From the NCBI RefSeq assembly GCF_049943955.1, contig NZ_JBNFTW010000004.1:346761-410760 (forward strand): a stretch of 64,000 nt of DNA. Reading direction: 5' to 3'. The position numbers were made by a program, and so were the translations under genes. The notes beneath the pieces were generated by a model that was not told the DNA's origin, did not search any database, and was given only the letters and a program-made list of their open reading frames with translations. Source of the stretch: Desulfosporosinus sp049943955 (GTDB lineage Bacteria > Bacillota > Desulfitobacteriia > Desulfitobacteriales > Desulfitobacteriaceae). Numbering within the stretch: the first letter of the stretch is position 1; every line of letters starts with the position of its first letter. This document shows, one piece after another, positions 34,688 through 43,722 of this stretch.

Positions 34688-36103
34688 GTGGAACTTCGTT
34701 TAGTTCTTAAGAATGCTGCCGCCTTAAGCCTGGCAAGTGTACTTTCAAAAGCTATTACTGCTGTTGTGGCCATTGCCGTTACCCGTTATTTGGGACCGGA
34801 CATCTATGGGGAGTATAATGCTGCCCTGGCCTTTGTAAGTACGTTTATCCTTTTTGTAGATTTTGGCCTGAGCAACTATATGGTTCAGGAAGGCTCCTGC
34901 GATGAGAGTGTTTTGCCCCTTTATTTGGGAAACACTTTGGCATTTAAGACATTTACCTCACTGGCTATTTACGCACTCATGCTTATTCTGATGCCTGCCA
35001 AATTTAGTTTAGCGACCAGGGACATGGTTATTGTTTTTGGGGTGGCCAGTGCGCTAAATGCCTTAGACAGTTCGGTTTACAACTATTTTCAGGCTAAGCA
35101 GCAAATGTATTATGCAGCACTGTACCAATTTTTATCGACGTTTCTCATCGGCTTACTGACAATCCTGGTGGTTTTAGGCAAAGGGAAAGTTGTGATGATT
35201 ACCTTTGCTCAACTGGCCGCGACTCTGATCATTTCAATCTTGCTTTATATTCACCTGAGAAGAAGTATTCGCCTTAAGTTTAATGGACAGCTTCTGGTTA
35301 AGATGCTGAGAAAGGGCTTGCCCTTTGGAGCTGCGGCTATTTTTTTATATGTCTATTTCCAAATTGACATGTTCATGCTTACCTTAATGCGTACTAACCG
35401 GGAAATAGGGATTTATTCAGCGTCCTATCGCTTGATCGCCGTACTCTTATTTATCCCGGGCATTTTGACCAGTGTGATTTATCCCATCTTGTTCCAGCTC
35501 GGGGTAGAGAGCCGCGATAAACACAGGGAAACCATCGAAAAAATCTTTAAGGTCCTCAGCGCCGTGGGGATTCCGGGCAGTGTGCTGCTGTTTGTTTTAG
35601 CCAACCCTTTATTATCCTGGCTTTACAGTCACCGCTACCAGGAATCAATTCCTATTATGATGATACTTTGCTGGTTTTTCGCCCTTGAATGTCTGAGCTT
35701 CTCTTTAGGTGATGTTTTAACGACAACCAACCGGCAATGGACCAGGGCCTGGATTCAGGGCGGGGCAGCACTTCTAAATATCGGGATCAACCTTTACGCA
35801 ATTCCCCGTTACGGTATTTACGGCGCCAGTGTGGCGACACTGATTACAGAGCTGTATGTCTTTGTCATGTATTACGGAGTTGTCAGGTTAAAAGTCTATA
35901 ACATACGCATTTGGCGGCAGCTGCCGGTTATCGTTTTGGCGTCCGCAGTCATGGCGGCAGTCGCTCATTTCCTGCGTTATCTCCATCCCTTGCTTTCAGG
36001 AGGAATTGCCGGGATTGTTTATCTTGCAGTTTTGATCAGTCTGGATCGTGACTTTCAACGTATTGGCGGCTATGTTTGGCGTCGGGCCAAACGAGTCTCA
36101 TGA
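34688..36103 (+). CDS. Wzx-type oligosaccharide flippase
   Basis: The 471-residue protein has twelve to fourteen membrane segments and the start LKNAAALSLASVLSKAITAV, followed by RYLGPDIYGEYNAALAF (about 37-53), which is characteristic of the polysaccharide transporter (MOP superfamily) family. It flips undecaprenyl-linked repeat units across the cytoplasmic membrane. Together with the polymerase-like genes it indicates a Wzx/Wzy-dependent pathway. GTG start with AAGG nearby. Its stop overlaps the start of a 47-codon ORF. Confidence 0.87.
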   Translation: MELRLVLKNAAALSLASVLSKAITAVVAIAVTRYLGPDIYGEYNAALAFVSTFILFVDFGLSNYMVQEGSCDESVLPLYLGNTLAFKTFTSLAIYALMLILMPAKFSLATRDMVIVFGVASALNALDSSVYNYFQAKQQMYYAALYQFLSTFLIGLLTILVVLGKGKVVMITFAQLAATLIISILLYIHLRRSIRLKFNGQLLVKMLRKGLPFGAAAIFLYVYFQIDMFMLTLMRTNREIGIYSASYRLIAVLLFIPGILTSVIYPILFQLGVESRDKHRETIEKIFKVLSAVGIPGSVLLFVLANPLLSWLYSHRYQESIPIMMILCWFFALECLSFSLGDVLTTTNRQWTRAWIQGGAALLNIGINLYAIPRYGIYGASVATLITELYVFVMYYGVVRLKVYNIRIWRQLPVIVLASAVMAAVAHFLRYLHPLLSGGIAGIVYLAVLISLDRDFQRIGGYVWRRAKRVS

Positions 36104-36243
36104 AACGAGATACAACGGAGACACTAAAAAATTGCAAGCCGAATAAAAACGGGACTCACGTTGAGATGGATATTCAGATATTGTTTGACTTATTTGGATT
36201 CGAAGAAGTCTTTAAGTCGTTTAAGAAATTAGTATCAAACTAG
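36100..36243 (+). CDS. small ORF coupled to the flippase gene
   Basis: This is an ORF of 47 codons whose ATG overlaps the flippase stop in ATGA. The peptide is MKRDTTETLKNCKPN, a Gly/His stretch, then the amphipathic segment IQILFDLFGFEEVFKSFKKL. It fills almost the whole gap before the epimerase gene, as expected for a real coupled gene. I know no relative. It could also be the decayed end of a longer protein. Confidence 0.4.
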   Translation: MKRDTTETLKNCKPNKNGTHVEMDIQILFDLFGFEEVFKSFKKLVSN

Positions 36244-36262
36244 AATTGAGGTAAGAACTGAT

Positions 36263-37330
36263 ATGAAAATAATTACCGTCCTCGGTGCCCGGCCCCAGTT
36301 TATTAAAGCGGCGCCTCTTTCCGAGGCTTTGCGGAAGAACCATGTCGAGAAAATTGTTCACACTGGACAACATTACGATTACCAGATGTCGGATGTGTTT
36401 TTTGAAGAATTAGGCATTCCCAAACCGGACTATTTTCTGGGGGTAGGCTCCAAACAGCACGGAGCTCAGACCGGGGAAATGTTAACTAAAGTGGAAGAAG
36501 TCTTACTGAAAGAAAAACCAGATTGGGTTTTGGTGTATGGGGATACGAATTCGACCTTAGCCGGAGCTTTGGCAGCAGCCAAACTTCATATTCCCATTGC
36601 TCATGTTGAGGCCGGGCTGCGTAGTTATAATCGGCAAATGCCCGAAGAGATCAATCGTGTCCTGACAGACCATCTGTCGGCCTTGCTTTTTTGCCCCACA
36701 GACCGGGCTGTGGAAAATCTGGCTCAGGAAGGGTTAACTGAAGGAGTCGTACGCACTGGAGATGTCATGGCAGATGCTCTCTATTATCACGCCCGGAGGG
36801 CGGAAGATCGCCAGCTGGGAGAAAATCTGCGCTATCCGGAGAAATCGTATCTTCTGGCTACGGTTCACCGGGCCGAAAATACGGATAACCCCCAGCGCTT
36901 GCAAGGGATTGTAGAAGCCTTCGCCAGCATTGAGGGACAGATTGTTCTTCCCCTTCACCCCCGTACGAAAAAGCTTCTTCAGGACCATAAAATCTCTCTT
37001 CCCGAAAATGTTAAACTGATTGAGCCCGTGGGCTATTTAGAAATGATCCTTTTGGAAAAAGGAGCAGAGCTCATTCTCACAGATTCAGGGGGAGTTCAGA
37101 AGGAAGCCTACCTCTGGCGGGTGCCCTGTGTAACCATGAGAAATGAAACGGAATGGGTAGAGACAGTGCAAATAGGCTGGAATACCCTCACAGGCGCTTC
37201 TGCCGATAAGATTGCGGCCGCAGTTGCAAGTTATCGCCAGAATCCCTTGCCCCCTTATCAAGAGAATCTCTATGGGAACGGCCGAGCCAGCGAAGAAATC
37301 GCAGCGGCTCTGGAAAAGCAAAGAAGGTGA
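36263..37330 (+). CDS. wecB: UDP-N-acetylglucosamine 2-epimerase (non-hydrolysing), WecB/WbpI type
   Basis: The 355-residue enzyme has the family start KIITVLGARPQFIKAAPLSE, then HTGQHYDYQMSDVFFEELGI (about 30-49), VYGDTNSTLAGALAA (about 91-105), AHVEAGLRSYNRQMPEEINR (about 112-131) and LTDSGGVQKEAYLW (about 272-285). It interconverts UDP-GlcNAc and UDP-ManNAc derivatives. In this locus the WbpI role, converting UDP-GlcNAc3NAcA to UDP-ManNAc3NAcA, is plausible because WbpA-, WbpB- and WbpD-like genes are present; plain WecB activity is the alternative. Its stop overlaps the GTG of the next gene. Confidence 0.9.
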   Translation: MKIITVLGARPQFIKAAPLSEALRKNHVEKIVHTGQHYDYQMSDVFFEELGIPKPDYFLGVGSKQHGAQTGEMLTKVEEVLLKEKPDWVLVYGDTNSTLAGALAAAKLHIPIAHVEAGLRSYNRQMPEEINRVLTDHLSALLFCPTDRAVENLAQEGLTEGVVRTGDVMADALYYHARRAEDRQLGENLRYPEKSYLLATVHRAENTDNPQRLQGIVEAFASIEGQIVLPLHPRTKKLLQDHKISLPENVKLIEPVGYLEMILLEKGAELILTDSGGVQKEAYLWRVPCVTMRNETEWVETVQIGWNTLTGASADKIAAAVASYRQNPLPPYQENLYGNGRASEEIAAALEKQRR

Positions 37331-39045
37331 GTTGGGTGAGCAGCCGTAACGAACTTGGAAAGATCGGGATTTTCGTAGCCGAGGAGTTGGAGAGAGTCTA
37401 TCAGGAGCTGACCGCCCTGATGGGAATCCCCGCACCTGTATGGCTAAAGGCCCGGGACGGGCAAGGAGGGCCTAAGGCTGAGTCTGAGATAGAGACTGAG
37501 TCTGTGAGTGAAACTGAGACCGAGACTTTTTTTGCTTGTGATGTTGTTATCGTAGATGGTATTTCTCTGGAGGATTTTAAAGCAGCCGGAACGACGCCAT
37601 TAGCAGGGACAAGCCCTTTAATTGTTGTCTGCGGACCAATTCAAGGAGAAAATCCCGGTCTTCGTCTGACGACTTTGCCTTTTAATCTTGGTCAGGAGGG
37701 AACACGCTTACTCATGGAGGGGCGGGACTATAGGGAAGCGGGAGTAGAGGAACCATCTCTCGATTTGATGCTTGAGACACTCCGCAGTGTTTTGCGCCAG
37801 GAAGTCAAAAATTATCTGGAACTTCCGCCGAAGCCCTGGGGCAATGCTTACATTATGACCCTTACTCACGATCTTGACATTTTAAGTCTCAGGGAAATGC
37901 CCGTCGCCCGTACGTTTTTAGGGTATTTTTACCGCAGTTCCCTTGTCAACTGGAAGCGTTGGCGATCCGGCAAGGTAACGACCCCGGAATTTCTCCAGAC
38001 CCTTTGGGAAATGGTTCGCACCTTGGCGGCGAAACTTGGTATTGGCCGGGATGTCTGGCAGAGGGCCTTGCCGCTGCTCCTGGATTTGGAAAAACGCTTG
38101 AGCGTTCGCTCGAGTTTATATTTTATGCCTTTTCCGAGCAAACCCGGTCTGCTGCCGCAAGCCTTGCAAGACGGCAAAAACCAGGGTGAGGCTGAAGTGA
38201 CCGCACCTGCCAATCGGGCCTCTTTTTATGATGCGGCTAAACATCGCAGAACGATAACCCGCGTGGAAGAAGAGGGTTGGGAATCCGGAGTCCATGGCAT
38301 TGATTCCTGGCATTCGGCCCCGGCAGCCCGGGCAGAGTATAAGAGAATTTCTCAGCTGACGGGGCAGAAGGAACTGGGGGTTCGCATGCACTGGCTCTAT
38401 TTTGAGACACCAGCATCTTTTCAGGCCATGGAAGAGGGCGGATTTTTATATGATGCGACCTTTGGCTATAATGAAGTTGTAGGTTTTCGAGCCGGAACGC
38501 TTCAGCCTTATCATCCCTTAAACTGCCAAACGCTTTGGGAACTACCCTTACACATCCAAGACGGGGCTCTTTTGGCTGAGGAACACCTTGATTTAAACCG
38601 GGAAGAGGCTTTTAAGCAAGCAAAACCGGTCTTGGCGTGGGCCAAGCGCTTCGGCGGAGCAGTCAGCTTGCTTTGGCACAATCAGAGTTTTACAGCGCCC
38701 CGTTTTTGGGGAGAAGTCTATGAACGTTTGATTGTTGAAGGGAAGCAGGATGGTGCTTGGATCGCCATTCCCCGCCAGGTGCTGAAATGGTTTTCCCTGA
38801 GACGGGAAGCTGAGGTAACCTTGACCAAGGAAGGGTCAAAATGGCAGGTTTTCTGTACTCAACCCGCAGGGGAAGCCTCTTATGGGCCAACAGATACTCC
38901 CCTGCCTCCTCTGCGAGTCCGGCTTTATCTTGATCCAGGCAGGATTAAGGAATGTTCTGTTGCTTATGAGGCAGGCGAAGGGTATATCGATATCCCGGCC
39001 CGGCCCCTGGTAACCTTAGAAGTGGAAGGAGATGAACTGGGGTGA
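37327..39045 (+). CDS. polysaccharide-deacetylase-like protein
   Basis: The protein has 572 residues and no signal peptide. A CE4-like NodB fold is suggested by LTHDLDILSL (about 179-188, Asp pair), GVHGIDSWHSAPA (about 322-334), RMHWLYFETP (about 354-363) and the late SLLWHNQSF (about 448-456). Such proteins occur in surface polysaccharide loci; whether this one is an active deacetylase is not clear. Residues about 56-70 are a low-complexity Glu/Ser/Thr stretch (ESEIETESVSETETET), where the DNA has short tandem repeats. GTG overlaps the epimerase stop, so translation is coupled. The C-terminal 70 residues form a beta-rich extension. Confidence 0.65.
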   Translation: MSWVSSRNELGKIGIFVAEELERVYQELTALMGIPAPVWLKARDGQGGPKAESEIETESVSETETETFFACDVVIVDGISLEDFKAAGTTPLAGTSPLIVVCGPIQGENPGLRLTTLPFNLGQEGTRLLMEGRDYREAGVEEPSLDLMLETLRSVLRQEVKNYLELPPKPWGNAYIMTLTHDLDILSLREMPVARTFLGYFYRSSLVNWKRWRSGKVTTPEFLQTLWEMVRTLAAKLGIGRDVWQRALPLLLDLEKRLSVRSSLYFMPFPSKPGLLPQALQDGKNQGEAEVTAPANRASFYDAAKHRRTITRVEEEGWESGVHGIDSWHSAPAARAEYKRISQLTGQKELGVRMHWLYFETPASFQAMEEGGFLYDATFGYNEVVGFRAGTLQPYHPLNCQTLWELPLHIQDGALLAEEHLDLNREEAFKQAKPVLAWAKRFGGAVSLLWHNQSFTAPRFWGEVYERLIVEGKQDGAWIAIPRQVLKWFSLRREAEVTLTKEGSKWQVFCTQPAGEASYGPTDTPLPPLRVRLYLDPGRIKECSVAYEAGEGYIDIPARPLVTLEVEGDELG

Positions 39046-40433
39046 TGCTGGTTCTGCAATGGTGCTTTTTTCTTCTCAGTCTGGCCGTTGTCGTTTATTG
39101 CGGCTGGAAAAAACCAAGCGCTTTAATCTCCTTTTTGGTCGGAGCCGTTGCTTTAGATGTCTCCATTACTTGGTTTCCCCCTTTCGGGGGTATCGGTTCC
39201 CAAATTAACAGTCTAGCCCGACTTTTTACAGTAGGAATTATAGCGGTACTCCTCTGGTCTCTGTGGCGGGAACCTGAGAAACGCCGGGAATTAAAGAAGC
39301 TTTTGCAGCATCCTTTGACCATTGCCTTGCTGATTTATATCGCGGTCGGCGCTTTCAGCCTTGTCTACACGATCAGCAAAGCCGATACAATCATGGGTGT
39401 CATCAGGCTTCTGACCATGTTTTTACTGTTTTTGGGCGTTTACCTGCTGGCAGAAAAGAATACTGGTCTGCTCCCGCTGAAGGTTGTTCATTGGTTGGGA
39501 GTCGCTCTGGTTCCCCTGACAATCTATGAAGGTGCAACGAAGCATTTTCTGTGGCGAGGATATTTAGCCGAGGGAATGATCGCCCGAGTTAACGCGACCT
39601 TTGTCGATCCTAATATTTTTGCCCGTTATCTTGTGTTAGGAATTGTGGCCAATTTGCTGCTTCAATATATGTGCCGGGAGTCCCGCAAGCGGTTTCTCTA
39701 CTTTGGAACACTCATAAGTTTATTAGGAGCCTTAGCCATTACCTTATCTCGCAGCGGTGTGGTGACCCTGGTGGTTGTTTTAGTTCTATTGTGTCTGCTT
39801 ATTCCCCGCAAAGGAATACTTCAGCCTATTGGAGTGCTGGGGGTCGTCGGTGTCGTGATTATGATCCTCAGACCGACGGTTTGGGATCGCCTTTTGACCA
39901 TCCGCAACGGCTTGGGGGCTTTAGATGCGCAGCGAGCCTACCTGATTAAGGTCTCTTTTGCCATGTTTCACGATCACCCCATCTTCGGGGTCGGTTTAGG
40001 CGGGTTTCAGAAATCCTTTTTAACGAATTACCCAAGTTATAAGACAGTTATCCCTTATGTGCAGGGGGTGACTCTCTCGCATACAACGATCTTGACCATT
40101 GCGGCGGAATTAGGTATAGTCGGACTGACAGCCTTGGCTATAGTATGGCTGGCTATTTTCCGAGACCTGTGGAAGCTGCGCAGGAGCAGACAAGTCGAAG
40201 CAAGTATAAGCAGTACAGGTGCAGGATTTAACGGTACTGATCATAATCAGGTAAACTACCTGTTGGGTGTCGGTTATTTTTTATGGATTGCTGCTGTCTT
40301 TATCAGTTCACAGTCCGAAGCACGGTTTTTTGAAGATCCAATGACCTGGATCAGCATGGGTATGATGGTTTACCTGTTGGTGGGTAAAGTTGGGAGTGAA
40401 AATAGACGTGAGTTTAACAATACAGCCAATTGA
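39045..40433 (+). CDS. O-antigen ligase/polymerase-like membrane protein (second)
   Basis: The 462-residue protein has ten to twelve membrane segments and the O-antigen ligase family region: FVDPNIFARYLVLG (about 187-200), LSRSGVVTLVV (about 230), and GVGLGGFQKSF (about 312-322) followed by SHTTILTIAAELGIVGL (about 345-361), which contains the conserved H-x-x-x-L pattern. It is the better candidate for a Wzy/WaaL-type enzyme of the two in this locus. GTG at 39042 is an alternative start; the ATG at 39045 overlaps the previous stop by one base. AAGGAG at about 39027 serves both. Confidence 0.78.
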   Translation: MLVLQWCFFLLSLAVVVYCGWKKPSALISFLVGAVALDVSITWFPPFGGIGSQINSLARLFTVGIIAVLLWSLWREPEKRRELKKLLQHPLTIALLIYIAVGAFSLVYTISKADTIMGVIRLLTMFLLFLGVYLLAEKNTGLLPLKVVHWLGVALVPLTIYEGATKHFLWRGYLAEGMIARVNATFVDPNIFARYLVLGIVANLLLQYMCRESRKRFLYFGTLISLLGALAITLSRSGVVTLVVVLVLLCLLIPRKGILQPIGVLGVVGVVIMILRPTVWDRLLTIRNGLGALDAQRAYLIKVSFAMFHDHPIFGVGLGGFQKSFLTNYPSYKTVIPYVQGVTLSHTTILTIAAELGIVGLTALAIVWLAIFRDLWKLRRSRQVEASISSTGAGFNGTDHNQVNYLLGVGYFLWIAAVFISSQSEARFFEDPMTWISMGMMVYLLVGKVGSENRREFNNTAN

Positions 40434-41412
40434 GCGTGAGGAATGGGACGATTTCCTGAAAGGAATGACTCAGGGATCGCTGTTCCACCGCTGGGAATGG
40501 CAGGATATTATCGAAATAGGTTTTGGCTTAAAGGTTAACAGGCTGGGCCTTTTCGATCAAGAAGGGGTCTTAAGAGGTTTGCTTCCTTTAGCTGAACGGA
40601 AGATGAGTCTCTTAAAGTTAGCCGGAAGTGCCTTGTCCGGTGCGGCTACCCCTCACGCAGGACCTTGGGGAGCGGTGACGCTGCAGGACGTACTCCCGGC
40701 CCTGGAAGATTATTTGATGAAGAAACATATTGATTATGTTGAGGTTAGGCTCCCGGATATGGCGGGAAAAGAGATTTTTGAAGAGCAGGGGTACACCATC
40801 GAAGAATTATTGACTCTGGATCTGGCGATGCCCAAGGATGAGGAAGCATTATGGGCCGGCCTGGAAGTGCGCTGCCGCAACGCAGTGCGCAAGGCGGAAA
40901 AATCCGGTGTCGAAATCTTTGAACCGGCGACTTTGGAAGAATGGCTGGACCCCTATTATGAACTTTCAGTTGGGGTTTATCGCCGCCAGGATAAAGAGCC
41001 GCCTTTCACCAAGGAATACTTTACAGCGCTATGGCAAAAACTATATCCGCCAGGAGATTTAGTCGTTTTGCTGGCTCGTTATGAGGGCAAAATTATCGCC
41101 GGAGGTATTTTTCCCCGGGACAAAAATGTCGCCTATTATTTAGACGGGGTATCCGATCGGGAATACAGTAAAGTGATGTCCAACAACCTTGTGCAGTGGG
41201 AATATCTCAAACGGGCCCAAGCCCTGGGGATTGAACTCTATGATATGGTAGGTGCCAACATTCCGAGCATAGCCAAATTTAAGAAAAGCTTTGGCAGCAC
41301 AGAGCGCAAATATCTCTATGCCTACCGCAACCGGACCGTGGCGGCAAAACTCGGACGATCAGTATATGCCAAGCATAGTGACACGATTAAGAAAATCCTC
41401 AAACGCTCCTGA
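40408..41412 (+). CDS. FemAB/GNAT-like peptidyl or acyl transferase
   Basis: The protein has about 334 residues of two GNAT-like folds. It has GSLFHRWEWQDIIE near residue 20, RCRNAVRKAEKSGVEI (about 150-165), and GGIFPRDKNVAYYLDGVSD near 230, followed by LVQWEYLKRAQALGIELYD. These are typical for FemAB-related proteins, which attach amino acids from aminoacyl-tRNA or acyl groups to wall precursors or sugars. The likely role is decoration of the repeat unit with an amino acid or acyl group (inference). A TTG at 40390 would overlap the upstream gene by 44 bases; the GTG at 40408 with GGGAG upstream is preferred. The end KKSFGSTERKYLYAYRN is a family hallmark. Confidence 0.75.
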   Translation: MSLTIQPIEREEWDDFLKGMTQGSLFHRWEWQDIIEIGFGLKVNRLGLFDQEGVLRGLLPLAERKMSLLKLAGSALSGAATPHAGPWGAVTLQDVLPALEDYLMKKHIDYVEVRLPDMAGKEIFEEQGYTIEELLTLDLAMPKDEEALWAGLEVRCRNAVRKAEKSGVEIFEPATLEEWLDPYYELSVGVYRRQDKEPPFTKEYFTALWQKLYPPGDLVVLLARYEGKIIAGGIFPRDKNVAYYLDGVSDREYSKVMSNNLVQWEYLKRAQALGIELYDMVGANIPSIAKFKKSFGSTERKYLYAYRNRTVAAKLGRSVYAKHSDTIKKILKRS

Positions 41413-41497
41413 TCGAGGCTCCCTTTGGCTGAGCAGGTGTGTCGTGTTAAAATGGAGTAAAACATTTACCAAGGAGTAAAAAGGAGCGGCGTTCCGA

Positions 41498-42709
41498 TTG
41501 CGTATTTTAATGTTAACACAATATTTCCCGCCGGAGTCCGGGGCGGCACAGGTCAGACTTAAAGAAGTTGCCAAAGGACTGCAGGCCAACGGGCATCAAG
41601 TGACGGTGGTTACAGCCTTCCCCAACCATCCCAGCGGCATCATTCCCCCTGAATATCGAGGGCATTGGCGAATGAAGGATGAGGTCGATGGCATTCCCCT
41701 TTGGCGGACCTGGATTTATCCCGTTCAGCGGGGGCGTTTTTGGAAACGTCTGCTGAACTATTTTTCCTTCGTTTTTTCGTCCTTTTGGGGTCTAAGCAAA
41801 GCCGGAAAACAAGATATTTTGTTTTTCGAATCACCGCCCTTATTTCTGGGAATTACAGCCTTAATCTATGGTTGGTTTACTCGTACTAAGATTATTATGA
41901 ATATCTCAGACCTCTGGCCGGAATCAGCGGTGGCCTTGGGGCTGGTCAACAGCCGCTGGATGATCAGCACCGCCGAATGGCTCGAAAAGCTGCTTTACCG
42001 TCGGTCCTGGAAAATATCCTGTCAGACGGAAGGAATACGTTCTTCGTTACTGGAACGAGGTGTACCCAGCCATAAAGTGACTTTTTTACCGAACGGGGTG
42101 AACTTGGATCTTTTTGCCCCGCGGGAACGGGATGAAGCACTGGCCGAAAAATTGGGAATGCAAAAGGAAGACTTTGTTCTTATCTACGCAGGGACAATGG
42201 GTTACGCTCAAGGGTTGGAATCCGTGATCAAAACGGCGGAGCTCCTCCGGGAGGAACCGGGGATTCGCTTTTTATTTGTTGGTGACGGCACGGAGAAACC
42301 TATGCTGGAAGGTTTAGTCAAGGAAAAAGGCTTAGAGAAGGTAAGCTTTGTTGATTTTCAGCCGGTTCAGGAAATGCCAAGATATTTTTCTCTGACTTCA
42401 GCAAGTATTGTTCCTCTAAAAAAGAATAAACTATTTGCAGGAGCACGTCCTTCGAAAATGTTTCCCGCCCTTGGTTCGGGAGTTCCGGTGATTTATTCCG
42501 GAGAAGGTGAAGCAGCTAATTTGGTGTTATCCTCCGGCGGAGGCGTTGTTGTCGAACCGGAAAACAGTGCTGAATTAGCCCGGACGATTCTGGAATTAAG
42601 ACAGAATCCGCAGCGGCGGGAAATGGGGCAGCAAGGACGGAAGTTTGTACAAGAGCATTATGCCTGGGCGCAAATAATTGTTCACTGGCTTAAAGAGCTT
42701 GGCATATAA
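41498..42709 (+). CDS. glycosyltransferase family 4, WbuB-like (third)
   Basis: The 403-residue enzyme has the start RILMLTQYFPPESGAAQVRL and PNHPSGIIPPEYRG (about 47-60), typical of the WbuB/WcaI-like GT4 subgroup. It also has ISDLWPESAVALG (about 134-146), FLPNGVNLDLF (about 198-208), and IYAGTMGYAQGLESVIKTA (about 229-247) in the donor domain. WbuB-like enzymes transfer N-acetylated amino sugars such as FucNAc, which would fit a bacillosamine/QuiNAc/FucNAc product of the dehydratase at 25358 (inference). The start is TTG with AAGGAG 12 bases before. Confidence 0.83.
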   Translation: MRILMLTQYFPPESGAAQVRLKEVAKGLQANGHQVTVVTAFPNHPSGIIPPEYRGHWRMKDEVDGIPLWRTWIYPVQRGRFWKRLLNYFSFVFSSFWGLSKAGKQDILFFESPPLFLGITALIYGWFTRTKIIMNISDLWPESAVALGLVNSRWMISTAEWLEKLLYRRSWKISCQTEGIRSSLLERGVPSHKVTFLPNGVNLDLFAPRERDEALAEKLGMQKEDFVLIYAGTMGYAQGLESVIKTAELLREEPGIRFLFVGDGTEKPMLEGLVKEKGLEKVSFVDFQPVQEMPRYFSLTSASIVPLKKNKLFAGARPSKMFPALGSGVPVIYSGEGEAANLVLSSGGGVVVEPENSAELARTILELRQNPQRREMGQQGRKFVQEHYAWAQIIVHWLKELGI

Positions 42710-42929
42710 ACGATACTTATGATATAAACAATAACTAAGCGGTTAACACTGTGGACTAGAATAACAAACAATAAGACTGGGACTAATGTTAAGAGTGGGA
42801 TCATATTTGCCAAAGGTAGAAGTTGTTCTTCATTATTATAGAATTGATACTCTAGTGTTTGTCCTAGATCCAGTTTTTGATCCCTCACTTCTATAAGTGG
42901 GGGTGGGTCCTTCGTAAACTTCAGATGGG
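42710..42929. other. intergenic region without recognisable gene
   Basis: About 220 AT-rich bases after the GT4 gene. No gene or terminator is clear. The strand-symmetric repeat described next begins at about 42930. Confidence 0.3.
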
Positions 42930-43048
42930 GTAGAGTCCTCCTTCGCCGCTAAGTATTTCCTATTGGGAAAGACGGCTCGGCAATAATGTCTACTGGACAT
43001 TATTGTATCTGAAGCCCCGATGTTCAGCTTTAGCTGAACGAGTTCACT
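42930..43048. repeat. dispersed two-palindrome repeat in the sugar transferase leader
   Basis: On the minus strand this has the same order as the copy at 28805: GTTCAGCTAAAGCTGAAC (43022-43039), ATCGGGGCTTC, then CAATAATGTC/GACATTATTG arms (42981-43005), and a tail with AAATACTTAGCGGCGAAG. Bases 42992-43048 are identical, 57 of 57, to 45112-45168. The element ends directly before the ribosome binding site of the phosphoglycosyl transferase gene and would be part of its leader. Confidence 0.75.
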
Positions 43049-43065
43049 AGGAGGGAGACGTTACA

Positions 43066-43722
43066 ATGAATCAGCGATCTTCGGCATCCGTAGAGAGCCT
43101 TAGGTTTACCTACCCCCAGTGGCAGCTTATTTTAAAACGGTTGTTAGATTTTGTGGTCGCTTTATTTCTCCTTGTACTTATATCGCCTTTTTGGCTTCTC
43201 ATCGTCCTCTGGATACGGTCAGATTCCAAGGGACCGGCCATATTCACCCAGACCAGAGTGGGGCTGCATGGGAAACCTTATACAATTTACAAGTTTCGCA
43301 CCATGGTTCAGAACGCCGACGCCCTAATCAAAGACAAGTTGGCCCAGGTCAAGGATCTCGAAGGATTCGTATTTCAGGAGAAAGACGACCCGCGAATTAC
43401 GCGCAGCGGACGGTTTCTCAGAAAAACCAGTTTAGACGAGCTGCCTCAATTGCTGAACATTCTGCTGGGCAACATGAGTCTGGTCGGTCCGCGGCCGGAA
43501 GTTCCGGAAATCGCTAAACTTTATACGCCCCAGCAGCAGCAAAGGCTTAATGTCCTGCCCGGAGTCACGGGGCTTGCCCAAATCAACGGACGCAGTGAAT
43601 TAACCTTAGGCGAAACCATGAACTACGACTTAGAGTACGTTCGGACTTGGAGTTTTTGGTTGGATTTAAAAATACTCTGGCAAACGGTTTTCGTAGTTTT
43701 CAGCGGGAAAGGTGCATACTAA
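43066..43722 (+). CDS. polyprenyl-phosphate sugar-1-phosphate transferase (WcaJ/PglC family)
   Basis: The 218-residue monotopic phosphoglycosyl transferase has a re-entrant hydrophobic helix (about 28-50, LLDFVVALFLLVLISPFWLL), then GPAIFTQTRVG, YKFRTMV (about 80-86), the catalytic Asp-Glu in SLDELPQLLNIL (about 125-136), and VGPRPE (about 142-147) with GLAQINGRSELTLGE. It transfers a sugar-phosphate from a UDP-sugar to undecaprenyl phosphate and so starts the repeat unit. Small size without a Wzx/CoA-binding N-terminus is like PglC. AGGAGGG lies ten bases before the ATG and follows directly on the dispersed repeat. Confidence 0.92.
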   Translation: MNQRSSASVESLRFTYPQWQLILKRLLDFVVALFLLVLISPFWLLIVLWIRSDSKGPAIFTQTRVGLHGKPYTIYKFRTMVQNADALIKDKLAQVKDLEGFVFQEKDDPRITRSGRFLRKTSLDELPQLLNILLGNMSLVGPRPEVPEIAKLYTPQQQQRLNVLPGVTGLAQINGRSELTLGETMNYDLEYVRTWSFWLDLKILWQTVFVVFSGKGAY

